A DNA stretch of 12,322 nucleotides from DATEHQ01 sp035279525 (GTDB lineage: Bacteria > Chloroflexota > Dormibacteria > Dormibacterales > Dormibacteraceae). The position numbers were made by a program, and so were the translations under genes. Below, piece after piece: positions 5,525 through 12,110 of this stretch (positions are counted from its first letter, which is position 1; every line of letters begins with the position of its first letter). The DNA lies in NCBI GenBank assembly GCA_035279525.1, contig DATEHQ010000106.1:1-12322 (forward strand), in the 5' to 3' direction. Under the pieces are notes generated by a model, which worked only from the letters and a program-made list of their open reading frames with translations, did no database searches and was not told the origin of the DNA.

Positions 5525-6346
5525 TCACGGCCGGCTGGAAACCGCGGGGACGATCTCAGCGGCGAGGAATTCCTCCCACGTGCGCCGGCCAACGGCACGA
5601 TCAGGCGCGAGGTTCGCGCCGGCGCGAATCGCCGCCGCGGCGGCCCCAGGCATCCGGATGCGAAGAATTCGCCTCCGCTTGCCGACTGCGTCCAGGTAGC
5701 TGCGCATGAGGTCCCCTGCGTCGTAGATCTTCGGCCCGGCGATGTCCGGCGCTTGGCCCGCCGGCTCGCCCAGTGCGAGCTCCACGAGACGGACGGCGAC
5801 CTCATCGGCGTCCACCGGCTGAAAGCGAGTATCGGTGGGAAGGGGGACGATCGGCAGCCTGGACAGCCCCCGCACCATCACGAGGATGAAGCCGTCGTAG
5901 AACTGCGTCGCGCGAAGGTTCGTCCACGGCGTTCCCGACCCCGCCACCACGAGCTCCTTCGCCCGCTGCGAGGCGAAGTAGGCGAAACCCGACCTGTCGA
6001 CGGCCGTCTTCACTGGTATGCGGTCGGCGCCCACGACCGAGATCGTCACCAGGTGGCGCACGCCCGCGCGCCCGGCCGCCCGCGTGATGTGCTGCGCCTG
6101 TGAGGTGTCCTGCTTGATCTTGCCCACGCCGGCGCAGTGGATGACGATAGTGGCCTCCGCAACGGCGGCGTCGACGCCCTCGTCCCTCTCCAGATCGCAG
6201 ACGGCATACTCGACACCTGAATCGGGCGCGTGGGCATGGCGGCTGGCGACCCGCACCCGGTGGCCGGCGTCCCTCAGCCGTTGCACCACTCGACGGCCCA
6301 GCGCGCCGGTGCCGCCGGTGACCAGAATCAGCTCGTTGGCGTTCAT
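5525..6346 (-). CDS. NmrA-like / atypical SDR NAD(P)-binding protein
   Basis: 273 aa. ATG at 6346 (reading the minus strand), with AAGGAG 9 nt upstream. The Rossmann dinucleotide motif is LVTGGTGALGRRVVQRLRDAG (8-28), followed by the second strand VRVASRHA, an acidic DLERDEGVDAAV, then VIHCAGVG (68-75), HLVTISVVGADRIP (98-111), and FAYFASQRAKELVVAGSGTPWTNLRATQFYDGF (121-153). This is the atypical SDR/NmrA-type architecture (epimerase or quinone-reductase-like; PF05368/PF13460), with a full-length substrate domain. It is transcribed away from an ECF41-type sigma factor; such sigma factors are known to be linked with carboxymuconolactone decarboxylase, oxidoreductase or epimerase genes, and this gene fits the oxidoreductase/epimerase class. 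A minus-strand ECF41-like promoter lies 52 bp upstream. The substrate is unknown. Confidence 0.92.
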   Translation of the reverse strand: MNANELILVTGGTGALGRRVVQRLRDAGHRVRVASRHAHAPDSGVEYAVCDLERDEGVDAAVAEATIVIHCAGVGKIKQDTSQAQHITRAAGRAGVRHLVTISVVGADRIPVKTAVDRSGFAYFASQRAKELVVAGSGTPWTNLRATQFYDGFILVMVRGLSRLPIVPLPTDTRFQPVDADEVAVRLVELALGEPAGQAPDIAGPKIYDAGDLMRSYLDAVGKRRRILRIRMPGAAAAAIRAGANLAPDRAVGRRTWEEFLAAEIVPAVSSRP

Positions 6347-6360
6347 CGATCCCAGCTCCT

Positions 6361-6387
6361 TGTCACATCGTCACGCTCTGGCGTGTC
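6361..6387 (+). promoter_or_regulatory. ECF41-like promoter for the sigma factor gene
   Basis: TGTCACA (6361-6367), 16 nt, TGTC (6384-6387). It matches the ECF41 consensus as I recall it (-35 TGTCACA, -10 CGTC, about 16-nt spacer) with one mismatch in the -10. The expected start is near 6394, leaving a leader of about 32 nt with AGGGAG at 6411-6416. Confidence 0.6.
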
Positions 6388-6397
6388 TCAGTCTGAT

Positions 6398-6424
6398 GAC
6401 ACTTCTGGCCAGGGAGATGTGACG
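6398..6424 (-). promoter_or_regulatory. ECF41-like promoter for the NmrA-like gene
   Basis: On the minus strand: CGTCACA (6424-6418), 16 nt, TGTC (6401-6398). It is the mirror image of the plus-strand promoter about the centre at 6392/6393. The expected start is near 6391, with the AAGGAG SD at 6361-6356. Confidence 0.58.
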
Positions 6425-6425
6425 A

Positions 6426-7313
6426 GTGACGGGGAATGAGTGGCTGGCGCAGCGTTTCGAGGAACAGCGACCGCACCTGCGTGCCGTCGCCTATCGAATG
6501 CTGGGATCGCTGGCCGAGGCGGACGACGCGGTCCAGGACGCCTGGCTGCGCGCCAGCGGCTCCGATGCCGCTCAGGTCGCCAACCTGCGCGGCTGGCTGA
6601 CGACGATCGTCGCACGAGTAGCGCTGAACATGCTGCGGGCGCGGCGGACGCATCGCGAGGACCCGATCCAGGGCCGGTTGCCAGACCCCGTCGTCTCCGT
6701 CGAAGGGTCATCACCGCCGGAGGATGAGGCCATGCTCGCCGACTCCGTCGGCCTTGCTCTCCTGGTCGTTCTCGACACTCTGGAACCTGCCGAAAGGTTG
6801 GCCTTCGTGCTCCACGACGTCTTCAAGCTGCCTTTCAGCGAGATCGCTCCGATGGTCGAGCGCACTCCGGCGGCGGCCCGCCAGCTTGCGAGCCGCGCCA
6901 GGAGACGAGTGAGGGGAGCCCGCGCGGCCGCCCCCGATGCCGATCTGTACCGGCAGCGCGAGGTCGTGGACGCGTTTTTCGCGGCGACGCGGGCAGGCGA
7001 CTTCGGCCGCCTCGTCACGTTGCTGGACCCGGCCGTGGTCTTGCGCGCGGACTTCGGTCGCCGTCGCGCTGCCCTGCCCGCCGTCGTGCGTGGCACCGAG
7101 GCCGTCATCGAGCTGGCGATGACGGGCGCCCGGCTGCCAGGCGCAGAACTGGTTCCTGTCCTGATCAACGGTGTCGCGGGCGTGGTCGTCACCCTTGGCG
7201 GGCGGCCCTTCTCGCTGATGGCATTCGTCGTCAAAGCGGGCCGGATCGTAGAGATCGACGCCATCGGCGACGCCAAGCGGGTCGCTCGGCTGGCAGCGTC
7301 GGTCCTGGCTTGA
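6426..7313 (+). CDS. ECF-type RNA polymerase sigma factor with C-terminal NTF2/SnoaL-like domain (ECF41 group, SigJ-like)
   Basis: 295 aa from GTG 6426, with AGGGAG 9 nt upstream. Region sigma-2 spans about 10-75 (FEEQRPHLRAVAYRMLGSLAEADDAVQDAWLR, LRGWLTTIVARVALNMLRARR). Sigma-4 spans about 112-163 (VLDTLEPAERLAFVLHDVFKLPFSEIAPMVERTPAAARQLASRARRRV). Residues 176-295 form a SnoaL/NTF2-like domain (QREVVDAFFAATRAGDFGRLVTLLDPAVVLRADFG). The linker RLPDPVV (84-90) matches the ECF41 WLPEPVV signature. The group is regulated by the fused C-terminal domain rather than by an anti-sigma factor, and none is encoded here. The usual DGGGK motif is replaced by ADFGRRR (208-214), and the end has GDAKRV instead of NPEKL-type residues. 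Probably autoregulated and controlling the divergent NmrA-like gene. Confidence 0.93.
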   Translation: MTGNEWLAQRFEEQRPHLRAVAYRMLGSLAEADDAVQDAWLRASGSDAAQVANLRGWLTTIVARVALNMLRARRTHREDPIQGRLPDPVVSVEGSSPPEDEAMLADSVGLALLVVLDTLEPAERLAFVLHDVFKLPFSEIAPMVERTPAAARQLASRARRRVRGARAAAPDADLYRQREVVDAFFAATRAGDFGRLVTLLDPAVVLRADFGRRRAALPAVVRGTEAVIELAMTGARLPGAELVPVLINGVAGVVVTLGGRPFSLMAFVVKAGRIVEIDAIGDAKRVARLAASVLA

Positions 7314-7404
7314 CCGCCTGCCTCGCCGGATCCCGGATGTGGATTGGCGGCGAAGGCGATTAACTTGGCGTGGCCTGAAAGTCTTGAGTGGTGGAGCACC
7401 TGAG

Positions 7405-8175
7405 ATGGCGGGATACGTGGACCTGGATGGTGTACGCACCTGGTACGACGAGCACGGGTCAGGAGAACCCCTCGTGCTGCTGCACCCGGGCGGAGGTGGG
7501 GTGGACTCCCGGGCCTTTGGTCCGAATGTGCCCTCGTTCGCCGCTCGTTTTCGCGTTTACACTCCGGAGCGCCGCGGTCATGGTCGAACCCCAGACGTCG
7601 AGGGACCGATCACTTTCGAGGCGATGGCCCGGGACACCATCGACTTCATGGAGCGCGTGGTGGGTGGTCCTTCGCGGCTGATGGGCGTCAGCGACGGCGC
7701 CACAGTCGCGCTTCTCGTCGCTCTGCGGCGACCAGATCTCGTAACCCAGCTGGTGTTCGTTGCCGGCGTATTCCACCACAGCGGCTGGTGGCCGCAGGTC
7801 ATCGACCCTGACCACAAGCCCCCCGAGTTCCTGGCCGAAAGCTACGCCGAGCTCTCGCCGGATGGGGCCGCCCACTATGAAGTGGTCGTCGACAAGCTCA
7901 TGCGGATGCATCAGATCGAGCCCACCCTGACCCATGCAGACCTGGCCACGATCCCGTGCAGGACATTGGTGATGGTGGCCGATGACGACGAGGTGATCCT
8001 GGAACACGCCCTCGCCCTGTACAGGGAACTCCCTCGAGCTGAGCTGGCGGTGATTCCCGGCACCTCGCATGGCCTGCTCGTCGAAAAGCCAGGTCTGTGC
8101 AACACGATCGTGGTCGACTTCCTCACCTCGGACCCGGTGCCCACGCTCGCGCCGATACGGCGGGCGTCGGGGTGA
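7405..8175 (+). CDS. Alpha/beta hydrolase
   Basis: 256 aa from ATG 7405, with GGAG 8 nt upstream; upstream in-frame ATG 7339 would add 22 residues (RRRRLTWRG...) not seen in the family. Fold markers: DLDGVRTWYDEHGSGEPLVLLHPGGGG (7-32, with the oxyanion HPGGG), YTPERRGHGRTPD (52-64), nucleophile elbow GVSDG with Ser96, the acid in VADDDEV (Asp193-195) and catalytic His222 in GTSHGL. The triad is intact. The cap region (about 125-170) is small and has GWWPQVIDPDHKPPEF, as in esterase/haloperoxidase-like hydrolases. No signal peptide. The substrate is unknown. It stands alone, 91 nt after the sigma factor stop; that gap has no clear promoter, so it could be read through from the sigma gene. Confidence 0.92.
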   Translation: MAGYVDLDGVRTWYDEHGSGEPLVLLHPGGGGVDSRAFGPNVPSFAARFRVYTPERRGHGRTPDVEGPITFEAMARDTIDFMERVVGGPSRLMGVSDGATVALLVALRRPDLVTQLVFVAGVFHHSGWWPQVIDPDHKPPEFLAESYAELSPDGAAHYEVVVDKLMRMHQIEPTLTHADLATIPCRTLVMVADDDEVILEHALALYRELPRAELAVIPGTSHGLLVEKPGLCNTIVVDFLTSDPVPTLAPIRRASG

Positions 8176-8179
8176 CGGC

Positions 8180-8196
8180 GCAGGGGTGAACCCTGC
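8180..8196. terminator. Hairpin between convergent hydrolase and methyltransferase genes
   Basis: Arms GCAGGG (8180-8185) and CCCTGC (8191-8196), 5-nt loop, in the 37-nt gap between two stops. Its position suggests a shared bidirectional terminator; no T tract. Confidence 0.4.
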
Positions 8197-8212
8197 CGAT
8201 CCTCCTGGCCGG

Positions 8213-9304
8213 CTACCAGAACAGGCGGTAAAAGCGCCAGAAGTCGTTTTCGATGGGAAGGATCTCGACTCGGTCATAACCGGCTTCGAGTGCGTATCGG
8301 CGCAGCATGGCCGGCCGCATGACCGTGCCGGTCATCGCCGACTCAGGGCTTCCCATCGCCGCCGGCAGGCAGTGCGTGGCGCTGAATCCGTAGAGCATCC
8401 GCTCGACCTCGTCGCCGGGCGCGGTGAATTCCTCGGCGGCCCGCTCGTCGACGACCAGCACCGCACCGCCGGGCGCGCACAGCTTTCGCATCGTACTCAG
8501 GGCGCCGACCGGGTCGCTCATGTCGTGGATGGTCTCGAATGCCGTCACCAGGTCGAAGGAGCCGGCCAGCCCCGGATCACCAGCGTCGCGGACCTCGAAA
8601 TTCACACGGTCATCCACATGGGCGGCGCGCGCCTTCTCTCGCGCCTCCTCAATGGACGCGGCATCCATGTCGATGCCCTCGACCCGCGCCCGCGGATACG
8701 CGCGCGCGATCGCGATCGACGAGTTGCCGGTGCCGCAACCCACGTCCGCCACGCGCGCCGGCGGCTCGGCACGCAGACGCGCATCGACATCCGTAATCGC
8801 AGGGAACCACTCGCTGCCCAGCAGATTGATGAACATCACCCGGTTGGCGGCGGCGATTCCGTGGCGAATATCAGCGCCAAAGTCCTCGTACGGGATGCCA
8901 TCTCCGGTTTTGAAGGCGTCCACCAGCCGCGAAAGCACACTCGCCACGCCCACGACCTGCAGGGCCATGGCCGACATGTAATTGAGGTTTTCGGCATCGA
9001 CCAGCACCTCCGCGTGAGCCTTGGGCAGCGCATAGCGGCGTGTCTCCGGGCCGTCGCCTTCAACTGTCAGGAAACCGGCGACAGCTTGCTCCTCCAGCCA
9101 CTCGCGCGCGTATCGCGCGTTGATGCCGGCCGCCGCCGCCAGCTCGGAGGCTGTTGCCGGCGCTTGATCGCCCAGCACCCGATACAGCCCGAGCCGCTCG
9201 CCCAGGTAAACGTGAAACAGCTCCAGCGAGCCGACGACCGAACTGAAGATCCGCCGTGCCAGTGCGTCGCGACGCTCCTCGTGAGTTCCTGTGTCAGTCG
9301 CCAA
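8213..9304 (-). CDS. Class I SAM-dependent methyltransferase with N-terminal winged-helix domain (Rv2258c-like)
   Basis: 363 aa. The start is TTG at 9304 on the minus strand; GGAGG lies 6 nt upstream and no other in-frame start precedes residue 110, so TTG is well supported. Residues 15-100 form a winged-helix dimerisation domain (RRIFSSVVGSLELFHVYLGERLGLYRVL, ATASELAAAAGINARYAREWLEEQAVAGFL). Residues 180-290 form the Rossmann core: motif I VADVGCGTGNSS (185-196), VEGIDMD (208-214), FDLVTAFETIHDM (250-262) and APGGAVLVVDE (277-287). This layout matches the Rv2258c type and O-methyltransferases of natural-product pathways. The acceptor is unknown. It lies 68 nt downstream of the MocR gene on the same strand and may be co-transcribed with it. 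Confidence 0.92.
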   Translation of the reverse strand: MATDTGTHEERRDALARRIFSSVVGSLELFHVYLGERLGLYRVLGDQAPATASELAAAAGINARYAREWLEEQAVAGFLTVEGDGPETRRYALPKAHAEVLVDAENLNYMSAMALQVVGVASVLSRLVDAFKTGDGIPYEDFGADIRHGIAAANRVMFINLLGSEWFPAITDVDARLRAEPPARVADVGCGTGNSSIAIARAYPRARVEGIDMDAASIEEAREKARAAHVDDRVNFEVRDAGDPGLAGSFDLVTAFETIHDMSDPVGALSTMRKLCAPGGAVLVVDERAAEEFTAPGDEVERMLYGFSATHCLPAAMGSPESAMTGTVMRPAMLRRYALEAGYDRVEILPIENDFWRFYRLFW

Positions 9305-9310
9305 GGTCCC

Positions 9311-9315
9311 CCTCC
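9311..9315 (-). promoter_or_regulatory. Ribosome binding site supporting the TTG start
   Basis: Minus-strand GGAGG (within GGAGGGGGACC) 6 nt before TTG 9304. It is the strongest SD in the second half of the window and compensates for the rare start codon. Confidence 0.65.
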
Positions 9316-9372
9316 AGGCTCAATCTCCGCCAACACTCCATGGTTCGGTTCCGCTCGACGGGCGCCACGATG

Positions 9373-10806
9373 TCACGAGAGAACGGCCTGAAGCGCAGAC
9401 CCCAGGCGTCTCACCGACTCGCGCAGCTCACTGTGATTCGCCGCGCATCCAAAGCTCAGGCGCAGATGACGCGACGGTGGCTCAGTCGCGAAGAAGGATC
9501 GGCCCGCACCCACCAGCACGCCATGCTCGCGCGCCGCGTCCGCGACTACGAGGTCGTCGACGAGGGCTGGAAGACTCACCCACAGGTGCATTCCGCCGCG
9601 CGGCAACCGTGGCACCAGCAGTGCCGGAGCGAATTCACCCAGCGCCTCCAGCATCACGCCTCGACGCTCATGTAGCGCCCGGGCCACCTCCACGACCTGC
9701 CGTGCCCAGCCAGGTGAACCCACAAGCTCGAGCGCGGTTTCCTGCGTCAGCCGGTTGACGAAGAGGTCGTCCACGATGCGAATGGATCTCAAGCGGTCAG
9801 CGACCGGGCCGCGCGCGACAAGGGCACCCAGGCGCAGGCTCGGCGAAGCGGGCTTCGTCAGTGACGAGATGTAGACCACACGGCCGTGCCCATCCATGGA
9901 GATCAGGGTGGGTGGGTTCGTCCTCTCGTAACCCAACCATCGCGCCCAGTCATCTTCGATGACGAATGCTCCGGCGCGGGCAGCAACCTGGAGGATCTCA
10001 CGACGTCTGGAGGCGGGCATGACGATGCCGGTCGGGTTGTGGTGAGTTGGCTGGAGGTAGACCGCCCTCGAGCCGGTTGTTTCGAAGGCGTCTCGGAGCA
10101 GATCCGGAACGATCCCGTCATCGTCCAGCGGCACCGGGACGATCCGGATCCCCGCCGCCCTGGCCACGGCCAGGGCTCCGGGATAGGTAGGCGCCTCGAC
10201 GAGCAGCGTCGCCCCGGCCGGGACCAGCGCGCGAAACGTCGCCGAGATGGCCGACTGGCCTCCGTTGCACACGATGACGTCGCCGGCGTCGAAGGCGCTT
10301 CCGTGGTGACTTGCAAACCAGGCCCTGAGGCCGGCCAGCCCGCGCGGATCGGGCGCTTCCCAGGTTTCGGATCGCCGCAGGGCGCGGTTCGCGGCGATCG
10401 ACAGCGCTCGGATGGGCATCAGCGAGGGATGCAGGTACCCGCCGGACAGGGAAAGCGCACCACGCGGATTGACCTCCAGGTAGGTCTCCAGCGAACGCGC
10501 ATCGATCGCCCGGTCGCCAAGGGCAACCGTCTGCCACGAGGCGTCGAGCTCCTTGGTCGGGTCGAGCGGGAGCCGCTCTCCGACGAAGGTTCCGGAACCC
10601 GGAAGGGTCCTGAGCGATCCCTCAGCGCTCAGCGTCGCCAGCGCGCGGGATACCGTCACCGGGCCGACGCGGTACGCGGCGGCGATCTCCCGGGTCGAAG
10701 GAAAGCGCGAGCCGCTTGCCATGCCTTCCGCTCTAGACCGAAGGGCAATGGTCAAGGCTCGGATGCTGCTATCGCTCACTGCCTCATCGACAATATCACT
10801 TGTCAT
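9373..10806 (-). CDS. MocR-family regulator: GntR winged helix fused to a PLP-dependent aminotransferase-like domain
   Basis: 477 aa from ATG 10806; GTG 10779 (468 aa) is a serious alternative because a good minus-strand promoter overlaps the ATG. The GntR wHTH spans about 12-79 (SSIRALTIALRSRAEG, FPSTREIAAAYRVGPVTVSRALATLSAEG, LPGSGTFVGERLP). The fold-type-I aminotransferase domain spans about 115-477: SGGYLHPSLMP, VCNGGQSAISAT (179-190, phosphate-binding region), PTYPG, HHNPTG (255-260), FVIEDDWARW with Asp286 for the pyridine nitrogen, and Schiff-base Lys318 in ISSLTKPASPSLRLG. The key PLP residues are kept, so effector sensing through PLP is likely, as in GabR and PdxR. It is divergent from an EamA transporter, a common MocR arrangement; I infer regulation of that gene and of itself. 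Confidence 0.93.
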   Translation of the reverse strand: MTSDIVDEAVSDSSIRALTIALRSRAEGMASGSRFPSTREIAAAYRVGPVTVSRALATLSAEGSLRTLPGSGTFVGERLPLDPTKELDASWQTVALGDRAIDARSLETYLEVNPRGALSLSGGYLHPSLMPIRALSIAANRALRRSETWEAPDPRGLAGLRAWFASHHGSAFDAGDVIVCNGGQSAISATFRALVPAGATLLVEAPTYPGALAVARAAGIRIVPVPLDDDGIVPDLLRDAFETTGSRAVYLQPTHHNPTGIVMPASRRREILQVAARAGAFVIEDDWARWLGYERTNPPTLISMDGHGRVVYISSLTKPASPSLRLGALVARGPVADRLRSIRIVDDLFVNRLTQETALELVGSPGWARQVVEVARALHERRGVMLEALGEFAPALLVPRLPRGGMHLWVSLPALVDDLVVADAAREHGVLVGAGRSFFATEPPSRHLRLSFGCAANHSELRESVRRLGSALQAVLS

Positions 10807-10817
10807 CTCGCTGTGAA
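10790..10817 (-). promoter_or_regulatory. Candidate MocR gene promoter
   Basis: Minus strand: TTCACA (10817-10812), 16 nt, TATTGT (10795-10790) with an extended-10 TG. Transcription would begin near 10783, just before GTG 10779, and exclude ATG 10806 as a start. Confidence 0.5.
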
Positions 10818-10828
10818 CGCGCTAGCCT
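10800..10828 (+). promoter_or_regulatory. Candidate EamA gene promoter
   Basis: TTGTCA (10800-10805), 17 nt, TAGCCT (10823-10828), a TAnnnT-type -10 common in high-GC bacteria. The expected start is near 10834, the G of the GTG start, so the mRNA may be leaderless. It is interleaved with the minus-strand promoter. Confidence 0.5.
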
Positions 10829-10833
10829 GGGCT

Positions 10834-11829
10834 GTGAGCGACAGCAGTACCGCTATCCAAGCAAAATCGATACCGGTATCCGGGCTGGCCCTCGGCGCGG
10901 TGGCGGTGGTGATGTTCTCCGGCACAGTGCCCGCCACGCGGATGGCTGTGGCGAGCATCGATCCGATCGTGGTGGGCGTCGGACGGTCAGTGCTCGGAGC
11001 CCTCATCGCCCTTGGATACCTCGTGGCCGTCCGTGCTCCGTGGCCGACACGAGCCCAGTGGCCTGGCGTCGTCGTGGTCGCGGCCGGTGCAGCGGTTGGC
11101 TTCGGATGGTTCAGCGCGGAGGCGCTTCGGACGGTCAGCGCCACCCATGGGTCGGTCGTGATCGGGATCCTGCCGATGCTGACGGCCGTGTTCGGAGCGC
11201 TGCGCACGGGGGCCAGGCCGCGGCCCCTGTTCTGGTTCGCAACCGCGGCGGGGACGGCCGTGGTGGTTGTCTATGCCGCGGCGAGCTCGCGGTCGGCGGC
11301 TTTGGGCGTGGGAGACCTTTTCCTCTTCGGCGCGCTCGTGTGTGCCGCCGCGGCTTACGCCGAGGGTGGCCGGCTGGCGCGGACGATGCCTGGAGGCCAG
11401 GTGATCGCATGGGGCCTCGTGGCCGCCCTGCCTGTCTCGGTGCCGCTGACCGCGGCCGCGCTGCGGAACGCTCCGTTCGAGCCAACCGCGACGTCGTTGG
11501 CGGCCCTTGGCTACATGGCGGTCTTCTCGGTTTTCGTAGGCATGGTCCTCTGGTATCGAGCCATGGGGCTGGCCGGGGTACCGCGAGTCAGCTCGATCCA
11601 GCTGGGCCAGCCCCTGCTTTCCGTGGTCTGGTCGTGGCTGCTCATCGGCGAGCCCCTGAGGGCCGAGACGATCGCGGCCGCGATCCTCGTCCTGGTCTGC
11701 GTCGCGACGGCGCAGAAGGCCCGCATTTCGGAGCTGCGCCCCGTCCCCGGGGAATCGATCACCGCGCAAGTTGCGGCACCGAAACCCGAGCGCGTTCCAC
11801 GCGCCGGCCGCGCCCAGAAATCGCGATAG
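10834..11829 (+). CDS. EamA / DMT-superfamily transporter
   Basis: 331 aa from GTG 10834, chosen because a -10 box ends 5 nt upstream; GTG 10813 is in frame, has no SD and would place the -10 inside the gene. Ten membrane segments lie at about 16-36, 45-66, 76-94, 104-123, 133-150, 159-176, 187-207, 222-242, 253-271 and 278-294. They form two EamA repeats, as in RhaT/YdcZ-type drug/metabolite transporters. Family marks: FSGTVPATRMAVASIDPIVVGVGRSVLGAL (28-57) and the second-repeat SSIQLGQPLLSVVWSWLLIGEPL (253-275), where the GEPL motif precedes the last helix. A polar tail of about 37 residues follows. It probably exports or imports an amino acid or related metabolite sensed by the divergent MocR regulator. 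The substrate cannot be read from the sequence. Confidence 0.92.
   Translation: MSDSSTAIQAKSIPVSGLALGAVAVVMFSGTVPATRMAVASIDPIVVGVGRSVLGALIALGYLVAVRAPWPTRAQWPGVVVVAAGAAVGFGWFSAEALRTVSATHGSVVIGILPMLTAVFGALRTGARPRPLFWFATAAGTAVVVVYAAASSRSAALGVGDLFLFGALVCAAAAYAEGGRLARTMPGGQVIAWGLVAALPVSVPLTAAALRNAPFEPTATSLAALGYMAVFSVFVGMVLWYRAMGLAGVPRVSSIQLGQPLLSVVWSWLLIGEPLRAETIAAAILVLVCVATAQKARISELRPVPGESITAQVAAPKPERVPRAGRAQKSR
10848..10881. repeat. Direct repeat TACCG(C/G)TATCC, 23 bp apart
   Basis: TACCGCTATCC at 10848-10858 and TACCGGTATCC at 10871-10881; the second sits inside the 12-bp palindrome GATACCGGTATC (10869-10880). Both are just inside the EamA coding start. Possible regulator binding sites. Confidence 0.5.
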
Positions 11830-12046
11830 TTTCGTAGCGCCGGCTGGGCTTCGGCTGTTTCCGCTAACCGGTGGTTACGACATCAGTCCGGCCCAGCTTG
11901 TAGCCGCCGACTTCTGGCGGGCTCAACCGCGACTCGAGGGTGCGAATCTGCAACACGACCTTGACGACCACATGAAAACGATCGATCTCTAGCCGTTCGC
12001 GATCCCATCCATGGGGCGGACGCGGAACGCCCGGCTTGCCGCCGCA

Positions 12047-12076
12047 AGTGGGGCGCTTTGCGCAAAGCGCCCCACT
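12047..12076. repeat. 30-bp perfect palindrome
   Basis: The half AGTGGGGCGCTTTGC is followed directly by its exact reverse complement, so a long hairpin or cruciform is possible. No T tract follows. It resembles an intergenic palindromic element more than a terminator. Confidence 0.85.
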
Positions 12077-12096
12077 GCATCCAGCTCCATGGGGGC

Positions 12097-12110
12097 GCTT
12101 TGATCAAAGC
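12097..12110. repeat. 14-bp palindrome related to the 30-bp palindrome
   Basis: GCTTTGATCAAAGC, with the left flank GGGGGC matching the GGGGC flank of the first palindrome; only the two central bases and the right flank differ. Probably a degraded copy of the same element. Confidence 0.7.

Larger units (their letters stand above)
10765..10848. repeat. 18-bp inverted repeat at the 5' ends of the two divergent genes
   Basis: Plus 10831-10848 (GCTGTGAGCGACAGCAGT) and the reverse complement of 10765-10782 (GCAGTGAGCGATAGCAGC) agree at 15 of 18 positions. In both genes they encode AVSDSS. A third, shorter copy (GCTGTGAACG, 10810-10819) is a direct repeat of the first at exactly 21 bp. Confidence 0.8.

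Noticed and set aside
8069..9391. 440-aa plus-strand open frame
   Set aside because: Antisense to the methyltransferase gene; Arg/His-rich composition typical of shadow frames in GC-rich DNA.
9886..10833. Upstream extension of the EamA frame to 647 aa
   Set aside because: The added 316 residues are antisense to the MocR gene, low in hydrophobic residues and without domain; the transporter fold begins after 10834.
11930..11960. tRNA-like T-arm (GGGTGCGAATCTGC)
   Set aside because: No matching acceptor, D or anticodon arms could be folded around it.
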